Assembly: GCA_020698575.1 (NCBI GenBank) | Contig: CM036240.1 | Span: forward strand, 21,846,711-21,910,710 | DNA from: Bostrychus sinensis | Lineage: Eukaryota > Chordata > Actinopteri > Gobiiformes > Eleotridae | Direction: 5' to 3' | DNA: 64,000 bases | Shown here: piece after piece, positions 25,313 to 39,800 of the stretch | How positions within the stretch are numbered: the first letter of the stretch is position 1 | Layout: the number at the start of each line of letters is the position of its first letter | Position numbers and translations under genes: made by a program | Notes under the pieces: model-generated | Databases searched by the model: none | What the model saw: the letters and a program-made list of their open reading frames with translations, nothing else | Told to the model about the DNA's origin: nothing

Positions 25313-28300
25313 GTCACAGGTATTATGGATATCAGATTTCTGTAATGCATGTTTATTCTTTTCTTACTTTTCCAGCACAACTGCCTCTATTCATGCAATG
25401 AGTGAGAGGTAGTGAGCAGTGGTCAAAGGAAGGTATGGCCAATGATGTCAGCAGCCTGCGTCATAGTCTCACAGGCACCTTTGCAATCCCCTTAGCCTTG
25501 CTTGAGCTGTCCATTGGAGATCATTGTGCATTAATCAGATCTGCACTTCCAGTAGTAGCATAGCACCTTTGTGGACCCACGTCAGTCTACACATGAAGGT
25601 GCAGTCTCTCATTTCATAGAGAGACGTGTGTAAACAATATTGTTGAAAGCTTTGAAAGCTCTCGTTTCTGTGTTTTTCCTGCTTGATCAGTGGGCTGACT
25701 GATTATTTCCTGAGGAGCGCTAATCTATCATGGTTATCCCTCCTGGGGCCATGACGCAAAACTCCCCTCATCTGAATATATTTTCTGCATACGTCTGCAG
25801 CCTATAAAGACAGATAAGACAGGATTGTTGTGCTGCTGGGTGTGTTGGCTTTCTAGTTAAATGAGCCTGTGGTTTGCATTTATGCATGACTGTATCATAA
25901 AGTGGTACAAACACTGACCTCAGCACACGAGTGCAAGCTGGGTTTCAAAGCAGCACAGACGTCATGCAGGCAAAATAAAATGCTCATTAAAGGTGTTAAA
26001 ATGGACGGATTTGTTTTGCATTTGTGGTTATGCGCCATGTGATATTTGCTTTTACGGAGCAGGATATAAAGTTTTGTTGAGTGATGAATCATTTTCACTC
26101 TTCAGTTTATTTGACAAATGAAAGTTGGGATACAGGCTTTCCCACAACTTAGCACAGACAATATTGCAATGTCTAGAAAAATTGATTTCATGCCTAACCG
26201 CGGAGCACAGCAGCCACGTCAATATAAGTGCTTTAGCAAAACATCAATAAACTGAGGTGCATGCATTTGACATAACTCCTGAAGCTATAGGGAAGTACTG
26301 ACGTGAAATCATACTGCTGCAATTTATCACTGTATTTACTGAATGTGTTGGGAGATTTAATTGAAAGACAGAAAGTGAAGTTCTTGGCATGCGTTAAAGT
26401 TTTTTTTTTTTTTTTTTTTTAAATTTGTCATTATACTTCCTAATACAGTGGTACAAGCTTTTTTTTTTTTTTTTTTTTGGGGGGGGGGTTGACAACTATT
26501 TATTAACAACAACAATTTATTTCTACTAGTAATATTGTATAGTATATTGTAATATTGTACTATTATAAAGAAACAGTACATTTTCTTAAGTACAGATTTA
26601 GAGTAGGCTACTTCATCCACCTCTGCTCCAAACAGTACATATTGATTGTACAAGTTTAGAATATTAATGCAGGCTTTATGTTTCACCATTATAGCAGCGC
26701 CATTGACCAAAACTACATTGTATTATCTACCCAGCACAATCTCCTTGGGTGTCATACAGGCTTGACACCCGAGTTAGCCTCATGTGCACTTTGAAGACAC
26801 ATCGCACATCACACAGTCTGTTCTCCCCTCTTGTCGTCAATAGGCTCTCAGCATCTGCTCTGTCTTAAGTGTAGCAACGATTAAGACTTTAGCGGCTTTG
26901 CTGGAGTGAGGTGAGGCTGAGAGGAAAAGGGAGTGTGAGGCTACCCATTAACTGGTTAAAGCTGTCGGAGGGGCCGTGACCACACAAACACAGCATTTGT
27001 GCAGCATTTACGTCAGGCGGCAGCTGCGGTTCCTCCCTCCCTCCTGCAACACTATGAGAGCCAGCCAGGCAGCCATCAGCACTGGAAAAGAAAATCACTG
27101 GAAGAAGCTGGCTGAACCCTCGATACATTCTACAACGCAGTCACATAACATACACAAACAAGATTAAAATAATTGCCTTTGCCATTTTTCTAACCATGGC
27201 ATGATTTACTTGTCGAAACATAAATCTTTTATAATCCTTGACATTACATCTACTATAATCCTCCTTGGCATTTAGTGTGCACGGCTGAACCACACTAACA
27301 GGTGTCATGTCATGTTTAAAACAGGATTATTACGGCTTTAGCTGGCATGTAGCTAGTGTGCACAAGTGTGTGAAATGGCTGCCATGGGCTCGTTAAGGCT
27401 GTTTATTGGGTATTAATTAGCCACTTCATGGAGTGACGTCTTCTGTCTGGAGGTTTGTGGGAAGACAGTGGTATCTGCAGCAGGCGAAGCATTGGCGCTT
27501 AATTGTTAACTAGGTCACTGTGGCTCTGGGGCTGCACACTGTACATTACAGTCTGTTTTACACCAAAGTTAAACTGTCTGGTGCCAAAAAAAAACAAACA
27601 AAAAACAAAAGCAAATAAACACACACATTTTAGTGACTTTTTCAGAGTGGTGATATTTCCTCTTATAAATAATTACCATGCAAGAAGTGTCTGCAGCACT
27701 AGGCTCCAACAAGTTCTGATAAAATATGTGAAAACTATTGTTTAGTGATTTTTTTCTACTCCTGTCAGTTGTGCACAATAGGTCACAATGAGGCCCCATT
27801 ATGAAATTGCATTAACTTGTCTGTGTCAACTTTCTTCTAAACTGTCTTCTTTCTTCTTTAATGTAAGCACTTTGGTGCAAGGCATGTTGTTTTTAAATGT
27901 GCTATACAGATAAAATGGCTTGGCTATTGGTCAGTGTTTGCAAGAAAGAGATTAAGGCGTTATTTGCTTAACTATAAAGCACCTAAACCAACACTGACAT
28001 GACTGTAAGAGGTTAAAGTTAAGAGTGAACTAAACATGTCTATCTGTTGTAATCTGTAGAGACATGTTGTACATTTGTATTAAGATGTTAAAGTTCCAAT
28101 GCAGAATCATATTTGTGTAAACGCATTGCTGTTTTATGGCTAATAATTCATTACTATTAGGACTCTGCCTTTATGAAAAATCCCTTTTATACCCATTCAT
28201 TTTACTGTTACCAACTACTCAAATTAGTTGCAAAAGTGTACCTTCCACTGTTTTAATAAAGCTCTCTTTTCTAACATTTTGTTGTCCCTGCTTTACAGCC

Positions 28301-31300
28301 ATGCAATTAAAATAAACTACTGAAATCAATTGTTCATTTTTCACTGTGGAAAAAAGTGGGTGTGTTTTTATGAGATTTGGAGATCATTGCTGTTTACACA
28401 GTGTCCCATTTTTATTGGAACTGGGATAATACTATTTCATTACATCACTTGTATAGCCTAAATATATCAATAATCAGTAGCTCCAAGTCATACAGTGAGG
28501 CCTCCTGTGCGTTTCTGTTCGTACAGTATAATATGGAACGCTTGACTGTCTGACAAAGAGAAAAACAACACATAAACAGACTTCACATTAAGTCAATGGC
28601 AGGACAAAAAGCTGCTAATCATAATATAAGTGCGGGTGCCTTGCTGGCGTCAGAAGCAACTGATGTCACCTCCAAAGCCCCCTCCCTCTCTCTCCCCCTC
28701 CCTCCCGCTGACTGCATCACTGCTGGGCCTGATGATGAGCCTGTCCTTTGAGGGCTCTTGACCAAATGTACTCCACCCCTCCTTTTCAGTGTGCTCCTGT
28801 ATTTTTGTGATGGTCAGAGACAGGTGCACCGCTTGAGCTGCGCTAATCTAGTGAACATATGCTGCACTCCCAGGTACTTACGACAGAACAGTGTGTCATG
28901 CAGATATTAATGCTGTGGAAAAAAAGGACAATGCTATGAGGAAGCTCATTTCAGCCTATGGTAGAACAAAATGCATGCACTTCTGCTTTGAATCACAGTG
29001 GTGCATACAATCTCACTCACATTCACATTCTTATCACGAAAAATATTTGCTGACGTATAACGTCATGCAGCTGAGGCTGGACAAAGAGAATGCATTTATT
29101 TATAATGGCTGGATCTAATTACCAAGAATTCAATGGTAACTATACACAGTTTATTGATTTTGAGTCTATTCAATTGTGCCTTCAAATGTCCCCTTGAGTC
29201 CTTTTATGTGTTGCCAAAGCAATAAATCCACAGTCATTATCCACTGACATTGTTTAGCAAATGATAATAGACGTGATTTAGCCTCACTTGACAATAGACA
29301 CAGACAGAAGGCAAATAGGCAGAGGTGGGAGAGGTCGTAAAGTTAAATTAAGATAAGATATATAATCATAGTTACCTATTTAATTGATAGTATATATTCA
29401 CCCAATTAGCCGCTATGATTTTGTACTTTTTTGAAGATATAGAATGTGTATAATGTACTACAAAAAACAAAAAAAACAAAAAACAGCTATAAAAAAACAA
29501 AAACACAGAGGACTACAATAACGCGAAAGCACTAAATGCTGTTAATCCGGTGAGAGAAGTTTGCTCTGAATTAGCCCCGTGCCATCTTGGTTACTTTTGA
29601 TAGGAGATTATCTTCCGCATTTGTAAGATGTGTTGCAGATAAACAGCTCTGGTAGGCCAAGCCAAATTGACTGCGTGGAAACGACTCTCTGTAGCTGAGG
29701 AATCAGACCCTCCTGCTTTCAAAAAGAATGTAGGAGGGGCTACGTGGCCAGGGAAGGTCATTTGCTGTCTGTTGTGTTGAGTGCCTGCTTTAGAACAATT
29801 GTGTTACTAATATGTAATCTTGTTTTACCGTTTATTATCTACACATTTATCCTGGACTGCTAAATCTTTTCTGCAAACAAATTTACCTTCGGGTACTAAC
29901 AAAGAAACATTGAGAACTGGCCCACATTTGTACTCCTGGATCCTTCTCCCCCCTGACCACAGCTCTGCCTCTCTGTTTGGAAGCCATTCCCCTCTCCTGT
30001 TAAATCTTATACAGACTTGTGTTCATTTTGTATTTTGTAAATAATGAACTATTAGCTAAATACATATGGAAAGATGTATTGAATGGCATGATTTATTATT
30101 TTTTTCTTTTTTTGTTCGTCTAATTCTGTAAAGTGCTTTGAGGCATTTGCGCTCGTGTTTTTGTTTTTGGGCTATATACAGTAAATAACATTGAATTCAA
30201 CTGAATGTCCATCTCTGGTTGTGGTGCCATTCGCAACCTACATAACATGCATGGTTTGTGATCCTTGCAGCATGTTGTTGACATAATGACAGCCGTTTAG
30301 AGCAGTACATTCTCATGAGATTGCGAAAGAGGCCATTGGCAGTGTTCATCCTAAACCCCTCCATACCCCACTGGTTGCGATACTAACACCTCTGCGTCAT
30401 TCCTCTTTCATCTGCAAGGAGTTTACTCTGAGGTTTATTACCAGACGTCAGCAGCCAATCCTTTGTACTCCAGTCAAGACACACATGTATGAGAAGGCTG
30501 GGGAGTGTGCATCACAAACTGACTACACTGAAAAGGAACATCAATTAAATTTGCCCTACCATGTAATCTGGTTCTGCTTTGTTCTTTCTCAACATGGGAA
30601 GCAGAGCTGGTGAAAGGCTCTATGAAATAATGTGAAGTGAATTTGAAAAAATGTGTGCTGGTTCATTTTGTATGGTTATAGCAAACAGTCAGTAATGAGG
30701 TGGGATATTGACCCAGGCTGATAAAGCTATCAGTAGACATTCCTGTCTAGGGAAGGTCGGCAACAAGGATAAAGTACAGGAAACAGTATTTCTCCTAGTA
30801 CTGAAAGGCATACTGTACAATTATTGATTCCCGAGAAATGTAATAGGAAGTATGGAGAGTATTAACACGTTTTTGCAGCTATGTAAATAAAATAACGCAA
30901 TAGGCCTAAATAAAACAAAAATAGTAGCCAATAATACAAAATTAAAATTCATGCTTGGCCCGTGGGCTGGTAATAATATCACAAAAATCTAAAGTCTAAC
31001 TCCTCTTTACATTACTCTCTCATGTTTCTAGCTTTCTTATTGCATGTCGCCATCTTGTGGAAATTACGTGGTTACAGTATTATTGAATACACGCCGCTTT
31101 AGTAACTCAAGTGCCACGTTTGGTATCTAACAAGTGCCTGTGAACTGAGAAATATTAATTTATAGAGCACAATGTTTGCTGTAACTTATTGTGAAACTCT
31201 GCTACCCCCTTGTGGTTAGTCTAATTATTACAGTTCCATAAATCTGAGAAGCGTCTTAAGACCATGATATTTTAATGTTCCAATAGCGTACTGTAGATCA

Positions 31301-31365
31301 CCTTATGCTTCAGACCCGCTGATAGACTTTTACTAGGTTGGGTCTAACTGAACCAAAAAAAACTG

Positions 31366-31396
<31 letters not shown>

Positions 31397-31435
31397 CATT
31401 GGTTTCCATGCTCATTTTATCTATAGTAATTTCTC
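25313..31435. other. Intergenic, no gene recognised
   Basis: Six kilobases without a supportable gene. Low-complexity pieces are poly-T/poly-G tracts at 26399-26420 and 26459-26488, a pyrimidine-rich tract near 28670-28710, A-rich sequence at 29459-29505 and poly-A at 31366-31394. No ribosomal, snRNA or tRNA gene was recognised. Confidence 0.45.
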
Positions 31436-33051
31436 CACATACAGACAAAATTGTTGGTACCCTTCGGTTAATGAAAGAAAAACTCACAATGGTCACAGAA
31501 TTAACTTAAATCTGACAAAAGTAATAAATTAAAATTCTATGAAATTTAACCAATGAAAGTCAGACATTGCTTTTCAACCATGCTTCAATAGAATCATTTT
31601 AAAAAATAAACTCATGAAACAGGCCTGGACAAAAATGATGGTACCCTTAACTTAATATTTTGTTGCACAACTTTTTGAGGCAATCACTGCAATCAAACGA
31701 TTCCTGTAACCACCAGTGAGACTTCTGCACCTCTCAGCAAGTATTTTGGCCCACTCCTCATGAGCAAACTGCTCCAGTTGTCTCAGGTTTGAAGGGTGCC
31801 TTTTCCAGATGGCATGTTTCAGCTCCTTCCAAAGATGCTCAATAGGATTTAGGTCAGGGCTCATAGAAGGCCACTTTAGAATAGTCCAATGTTTTCCTCT
31901 TAGCCATTCTTGGGTGTTTTTAGCTGTGTTTTGGGTCATTGTCCTGTTGCAAGACCCATGATCTGCGACTGAGACCAAGCTTTCTGACACTGGCCACCAC
32001 ATTTCTCTCTAGAATCCCTTGATAGTCTTGAGATTTCATTGTACCCTGCACAGATTCATGACACCCTGTGCCAGATGCGGCAAAGCAGCCCCAGAACATA
32101 ACAGAGCCGCCTTCATGTTTCACAGTAGGGACAGTGTTCTTTTCTTGATATGCTTCATTTTTCCATCTGTGAACATAGAGCTGATGTGCCTGGGCAGAAA
32201 GTCCCATTTTTGTCTCATCTGTCCATAGGACATTCTCCCAGAAGCTTTGTGGCTTGTCAACATGTAGTTTGGCAAATTCCAATCTGGCTTTTTTATTATT
32301 CGTTTTCAACAATGGTGTCCTCCTTGGCGTCCCATGAAGTCCACTTTGGCTCAAACAACGACGGATGGTGCGCTCTGACACTGATGTTCCTTGAGCTTGA
32401 AGTTCACCTTTAATCTCTTTAGAAGTTTTTCTGGGCTCTTTTGTTACCATTCGTATTATCCGTGTCTTTGAGTAGTCATCAATTTTCCTCCTGTGGCCAC
32501 ATCCAGGGAGGTTGGCTATGGATCTTAAATTTCTGAATAATATGTGCAACTGTGGTCACAGGAACATCAAGCTGCTTGGAGATGGTCCTATAGTCTTTCC
32601 TTTAACGTGCTTGTCTATAATTTTCCTTTCTAATCTCCTGAGACAACGCTTTCCTTTGCTTCCTCTGCTCCATGTTGAATGTGGTACACACCATGTCACC
32701 AAACAGCACAGTGACTACCTGTAGCCCTATATAGGTCCACTGAATGATTACAAGATTGTAGACGCCTGTGATGCTAATTAGTGGACACACCTTGGATTAA
32801 CATGTCCCTTTGGTCACATTATTTTCAGTCTTTTCTAGGAGTACCATCATTTTTGTCCAGGCCTGTTTCATGAGTTTATTTTTTTTAAATAATTCTGTTG
32901 AAGCATGGTTGAAAAGCAATGTCTGACTTTCATTGGTTAAATTTCATAGAATTTTAATTTATTATTACTTTTGTCATTCAGGTTATTTCTGTGACCATTG
33001 TGAGTTTTCTTTCATTAAGCAAAGGGTAACAACAATTTTGTCCACGTGTGT
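31436..33051 (-). mobile_element. Tc1-like DNA transposon, frameshifted transposase
   Basis: Inverted repeats of about 215 bp flank the element. Each holds two copies of a transposase-site motif: an outer GACAAAATTGTTG-type copy and an inner GACAAAAATGATGGTACC-type copy (31629 and 32839 regions). This is the IR/DR layout. A TA lies at the right edge, and the left TA is decayed. The transposase runs on the minus strand from ATG 32673 (MEQRKQRKALS) to a stop at 31652. A paired-type DNA-binding domain and a DD34E catalytic core are readable: WTDETK, QQDNDPKH and SPDLNPIEHLW, with 34 residues between the second Asp and the Glu. At least two frameshifts (near 32620 and 31930) break it. Confidence 0.92.
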
Positions 33052-33480
33052 ATATCATTGCTTGGGCTTTTTATCCACACATAAGTTCAAGCCTTGCAAA
33101 TAGCAAATACATACAAAGGCCAAATAAATGTGACAGGCCTCAGTTATTATAAATGTTACTCTTTACATCAAATTAAGCAGGCCTGTGATTTAAAACATAA
33201 GTACAAATGAAATCAAACCTAAAAAATCCGGGTCAAGACTGAAAAACTCACATTTGGGCAATGGGAGAAATTACAATTCCCCTCATTGTTATATCAGGCC
33301 TAACAGGTGTCAGGGATATGTGCAAGCAGGATATTAATATATTAAATAATAATATATTACTGATTTTATTTCATGAGATCATCTGGCCCTCACTCTCTCT
33401 GCTGGAGAAAATGATGGCCCTTGGACAAATGCAGTTGATGACCCCTGGACTAGGGTCACTTCTCTTTGTTTCTGTTACCC
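33052..33480. other. Short intergenic stretch
   Basis: AT-rich sequence between the Tc1 element and the ankrd10 promoter. No gene was seen. Confidence 0.5.
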
Positions 33481-33802
33481 TCCCGCACACCAGCGGCTCC
33501 GTGCGGCTCCACGGAGAACAATAACCAGTGTGAGGAGGATCCGAGTACGTTGATCCAGTCCGGGATTTGTCTCGGAAACAACAGGACGACGATGATCCAG
33601 CTGGGCATGTCCAGTCCATGTTTTGAGCCAGATCCACAGCTTCTCAAGTTTCGCTGTCGGCGCGCCGCTCTGTGCCTGCTTTGTGTTGTCAGGCAGAAAG
33701 TCGCACCGGTCTGGGTGGCGTGTTTCCCCCTGCGTGGCCGCGGTAAAAGTATTCATTGTTTGCCGTGAAACACTTCGGTGTTGTCAGCTGCGTGTTGCCG
33801 AG
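33481..33802 (+). promoter_or_regulatory. ankrd10: ankrd10 promoter / 5' UTR, CpG-rich
   Basis: Base composition shifts abruptly to G+C- and CpG-rich from about 33480 through the first coding exon, as at many vertebrate housekeeping promoters. No TATA box was noted. The reading frame is open upstream to 33623, but the conserved N terminus starts at 33803, so this is taken as leader. Confidence 0.55.
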
Positions 33803-36800
33803 ATGTCGGCTGGGCTGGAGTCTGGGTTCTCGAGTGAAGAGGTGCTCACGGCCCGCTTCCCTCTGCACCGCGCCTGCAGAGACGGGGACATTGGCGCCCT
33901 GCTCTCCCTGCTCCAGTGCACCTCCAATCCGACTGACCTCACGGTGGAGGACACCTTTTACGGCTGGACGCCCATTCACTGGGCCGCTCACTTTGGAAAG
34001 GTACCGATCTGGTTACGCTAATCCGTTTTTTGTTGATTCTGAACATTTTGTGCAGTTAGTGCCCGCGAAGACATCGGCGTCGTCTCCTCGGCCATTTCCT
34101 GATGTTTTACTGTTCACGGGCGAGACGCGCAGCCATCGTGTAAAACCACTACAGCTGTACTTGGAGATTTTGACATTTAAAACCTATGCTTTATGCGTTA
34201 AACAAGCGTTTAACTTACCTGTACAAGGGTGTGCTGTTCTGTAAAATGTGTAATCGTATAAGCCCCCTCTTGGCATTGCATTGGGTCGAGGGAATAATTT
34301 TTAATAATTCGTGGGAATAATTTAAACATAGCTCCCAATTAAGCTTACAAAGTAATCACTATGGGCCTTCTTCTTACCCGCAAAATGTTTGTATTTATCG
34401 TTCAGCGTCATTGTGTTCACTTTCATCTATTTGACAACGTAAACTTGTACCGAAACAGCCTGAACTTGGAAGATGTTACCCTCAATGTTGAGTTCGCGTG
34501 CTCTTTACTTAAATAAATAAATTGGCTGCAGGCTGAATTACTCCTCACCCAATGTTGTTGGCACAGTTTTCTTGACCAGCTACTGTACACCTGTCTGTAC
34601 CTGCCCAGTCTGATTTAATATTGCTTAACTTGTTTTGTTGCTTTGTGTCCTGACAGCTGGAGTGTGTGATGCGTCTGGTCCATGTGGGCTGTAGTGTGAA
34701 TGCAGTCACTTCCAGGTTTGCCCAGACTCCCACTCATATTGCTGCGTTTGGGGGACACCCTGATTGCCTGTTATGGCTACTTCAAGTTGGCGCGGATATT
34801 AACAGACAGGTAAGATAATAATAAAAACATTTCTATACATGCATGAGTAAAAAGAGCACAGCAGTGTTTTGTTTGGCTGCGCCTGATCCCATCAGTGAGG
34901 ATTTTTCCACCCCAGGGTCATGAACCTTTTAAGTATACTGTTGCTACATATTTCTATACTTGACCTATTTTGCATAAAAGTACAGATGAGACAATAACAG
35001 TAACACTTGCAAAATATGTTTTGTATTATTTAGTGGTTATTATGTTGAAGTCATCATGGCTTCTTTTTTTCCTGCTCAGACTCTGCCACTGGGGATATAT
35101 TTAATGCTTTGCTGCACAGCTGAGAGGAATTAGATTTGTAGGTCACAATGACATAATGTGGTGTCGTCATTGTACATTACAGTCCTTTTCTAAGTGGCTT
35201 TAAGTAAAGGCCGAACTGTATTTGTGACCCTTGTCTTTTAAATAATACTTCCTGTAAATTAATGGTTGCTGTATTGGAGCACTGCTTACATATATGTCTT
35301 TGTGTTTTTCTTCCTCGTTCCATCTGTCTGATTAGTGTGTGACTGTTGATGTGTGTGGGCGGTAGTGAAGTCTGGGTGAAAGGTTCAGCCTCGCTGTTAC
35401 ACCTAGTTTTACTGCCTCATAGGGAGGTTTTTATCTAATATCTCACACTGCTGTTTCTGCTGAGGACAGTCTTCCTCTGTGAATGTAATGGCAACATTTT
35501 GTCATCCCAGGACTATGTGGGCGAGACGCCCATCCACAAGGCTGCTCGTGCGGGCAGTCTGGACTGCATCAACGCTCTCTTGGTTCAGGGAGCGAAAGCT
35601 GAGTAAGTCCTGTGGCCAGATCCCTGTCCTCAAAACTTTTCTTTTGTGCTATCCAAACTGTTACAAGTTTACAAGGAATCACCACCAAATTCAAGGAAAG
35701 AATTGTTAGTTAAATTGAATATAATATTCTGTGAGTGTACACTGACAATATTTTATCTGTCAGTTTGATATATTTCTGATATACTGTATAAAGAGTTTGA
35801 CATTTTAGTTGTTGCATTGTGAAATCAATAATCCAGTAATTTACAAGCAATGAATATAAGATTATAAAATTGTGCTTATTAAAGTGCCTGATTTTATTTT
35901 TGGAGTTGAACCAATCTGGTCTTTTAAAGAGATCTTATTGGGCATTTGTGCCTGTATTGGATAGCAGGAGTTGAGACAGGCCTGGTAGGATATTATTGTA
36001 TATGAAGTACTTGGACCAAAGCTGGGATTCAAACCTAATTTGCTCGACTCCAAGAAGTGCTCTTTAACAAGTACCCTGATCATGAGCACTTATATTACCC
36101 ACTGTCAATATTTTTTGATTAAATGACATCTGTGGGTAACTTTTCAGTGGTGTCTGTGTAGTTCCTCATTTACTGACAGTCAGGTATGCTTTTACAAAGG
36201 TTTGATGGTGATCCCTTGAATGTGACATTTTGTTTATCCTAAATTGTTGTTGTCATTGCAACAATTTATATTAAGCTGCTCATTGTGTGTAATATTAGTA
36301 AATAGTAAATTTCAGCTTCCCTTCAATTTCCTTATGATTGTATGTTTTTAAACAAGTAATGTCTTAATGGACCACTTAATAGATGTAAAAATAGCTCTAT
36401 GAGTCTTTATTTATTACACACATTAAAGGGCATCTTAATGTAAAAGTTGAAATACTCTGTTTTTACTAGGTCAGTTTGCATGATCTTTGTTAAAACTAGA
36501 GTGTGGTTTTCTATGTTAACATTTGTTTTGGTTACTGTCTTACACTGCTTGACTGGATGGCCAAATGCACATTACAAGTATTTTACTGGCTCCAAAATGG
36601 TGCATACCTGTTGCATAGAATAAAAATATTAATTACTATTATTAATATGAATTACTCCCATTTAGTTTTTCTCGTTGGTTTGTGTAAAAAAATGTTGCCC
36701 GCCATGTCGTTATTGTTAATGACACGTTCTTTATTGTTAAATAAAAGCTAAATACATTTTTTTTAAAGTCTTGGCCACTTATACTTTTGGTGGTATTCTT

Positions 36801-39800
36801 AGTAACTTTGAGCCGATTCAGTCGAACTATAAAACTTTGATACTTAAAGGATACATTTATTGCTATTATATATTGTATTTACTTGATATGAAACAGAAAG
36901 CCCGCTTTTGATTTCAAAAAGCAATCAAAAGCTAGTGTATATATAGAAGTCCTGAAAATACTTGGTATTTATTTAACATCACTTCAATTCAGGTTCATCT
37001 ATGTAGCACATATAAAACAACCTCAATTGACTAATTTGCTCTCTAAGGTAAAATACACATATCAACATGCAATGCCTGTCAATAAGTATATAAATATAAG
37101 CTAAATTGATAAAATATTTAAAAATGATAACCTAAGGTGATGTGAGGTTACTTAACACTTCCCTTGCACTCCAAACAAAGCAAGTAGTTGTCTAATAATA
37201 ATGTTGTTGTGACCCATAGAAATTATCAATATGCTTAGTTTCTATTTCTATAAATACATTTTATTCTATGCAACACATTGTACTTATTAGTTCTGATATA
37301 ATAAACCCAAACCACTTGGGGTTTATAGATATGATTTAGTTTTTAAGATAAATTGTGTGGTTAACAAAAAAAATTACATTCATGAATCCAAAACATTTAA
37401 GAATTTTTATTGGCACTATTAAGACCTTAAAACTTCAAGAACCTAAAGGAAAATCTTGTGTATTAATAAGTTACCCTTTTTATAAAAAAAAATAAAAAAA
37501 AATAGAGCACTTAATAGAAATTATTTGATCACTGACTGGCTTCTATTGTTATAAACTCCAAGAAATTAAATAAAACAGGAGTTATAAATGCCTCATTTCC
37601 CTTGTGCATTTGGTTATCTTTTCAATGATTTCTGCAAGTAATAAATATTTTTTTCCATTTGCAGATTAAACATTAAATAGGTAGTTGAGGTTATTTAGCT
37701 ATTTCTGTTAAAAAGAGCACATCTGGGAGGATCCCAGATGACTCAGTGGGAGCGACGAGGCTCATGACAATATTAAAACAAACAAATCATATAACTCGTA
37801 CATCTACAATCATCTTTACATGTCTTGTTTTCTTTAATGACTTTTAGAATTGTTAGAGCCTTTCTCAAATGTAAACTTCCAAGTAATACAGAAATTGTGA
37901 CTTTATGTAATTACTAAATTTGTGGTGGACTTTGGTATTGATTCAGATATTTTGAAAGAACAAATCTGAATTTATTATTTTTATCTGAAACCAGTACTGT
38001 TTTGCTATGGTGTCAGATACTTGTGACCTGTTCTATATTTTATTATTTTAGTTTTAACAAAAAAACAAAAAAAAAAACAACCTTTGGTTAAAAATCAATG
38101 CTAAAATACAAATGTTTCATAGACTAATATTACTTGCTAAGTAATGTCAGTTGCGCATGTAAAATCTTTTGAACTTTACACAATAATAAATAAAATCCTG
38201 AAATAGACCCTGATTTCAGAAGAAATTCAATCCCCTTTTCAGTTTAATTATATATTTTCCAGGACAAGGTTCTTTTTTTTAAATACACTTTTATCTTCTA
38301 TCTCATTGCATCATTTTGAGAAGTCTTTATTGATTCTTGGCTCAACCTCACTGATGTCTGAGTTTTTTCATGTCGTCATCTTCAGCTCCTCTCCAGTTTT
38401 GTCCAAAGTTCGTGTGGATCTTACCTTCTGTGACCTTTTAAAGAGATGTGAAATGCACTGCGCTGTAGACTTAGCTACAATCTCTGTATTCCTGCAGTCC
38501 ACCACTAAATATTTGAGTCAGTGCCCACTCTTATTACAAACTCTCAAAATAAAAATATGCTGAAAAATAAAATCAACAAAATTTCTAACCTAGATTAGTC
38601 TTTTTCAAAGAAGTCACTTTTTTACTTTGTACTAAGTCTTAGTTGCTGACCTGGTCACCAACTTGAAGCCAGCTCCAGATTTTAAGTCCGGTCCAGGGCA
38701 TAGCAGAAGATGTAGCTTTTATGAATGAAGAATGCAAAAGGCCTCTTTCCTAGCTGGATGTCAAGGACCTTTTTGTGTGAGACACTATGCATCAATTTCA
38801 GCAGTGACTCATTGGCCAGCCCTGTTAGTCTGCCTGGACAGCTTCTTTTAAGCATCACTCTTGTATTTCCTGGTCTTCTTAGACTCATGCTGTTTCCAAG
38901 CAACCTCAGTCTTTCTTTATGGACATTTTTTATATAATTTTGAAATTGTCAGTTCCCAGTTGCAGTTAAGGTCAAGTGGAAATTCACTAAAATGGTAAAT
39001 ACTAAAAAAACACAATTATGATTATGTTTAATTTGTCATGAGCCTCAGAAGTGGTAAGATGGTCTATGGTCAGGACAGCAGCTGGCAGCTCCGAGTTAGA
39101 GGCTGTTGGTAATGAGAGAAGGGCAGGGAGGATTAGAGTAGCAAACCAGCGTTAGCTGTGTCTAGGTATACTATATGTATGAACTATTAACTATGTTATG
39201 CTAACACTCATTCTGTTAAATGTCATTTCACTGTTCAGAATATTTCTACAAAGAAATGTTTATTTTGTATGTCTTAGTATTAACCTTATACAATATTACA
39301 GTCTTGTTTTGACCTATATTCTTTGTCACCTTTTCTCTTATGAAAGTGACAATAAGTTACACAAAACGTTTTGATATACTGTTAACAGAACCAGAACCGT
39401 ACGTCTTAATGTTTTTCAGCTATTGAATTGGAAATGACTTGGTTTTTTCAAGTAATCCTAGAAAGGGGGAGAATAGACACTGCTGAGTCTGCCCCGTTCC
39501 CTGGGATAGCCGCACTGTTGTGGCATTGAGTGTTCTCACTATCGCTTCCTATCTACACACTGGCAAACTGTTGAGGTATTTCTTGCGGTGATTGGTTTTA
39601 ATGCTAGGTTTTTAAATAAATCACAACTAAAGTTTTATACCTGCATGCTTTGCTTATTATCCATGATTGTTCATGTATATAGTTTCTGTTTTTTATTTTT
39701 ATATATTTTGTTTTTGGTTTTGTCAACTAACCATAGGAGCCCTTTAAATGGACAGGTTTAATCACGTGAGTCACATGTCAACATGTAGCATGATCATAGG

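Noticed and set aside
26357..26710. 117-codon minus-strand open frame
   Set aside because: Built on poly-T tracts that translate as Lys runs; no gene-like composition.
33623..33802. In-frame 60-codon N-terminal extension of ankrd10
   Set aside because: Cys/Arg-rich translation typical of a CpG-rich leader. The conserved N terminus begins at 33803.
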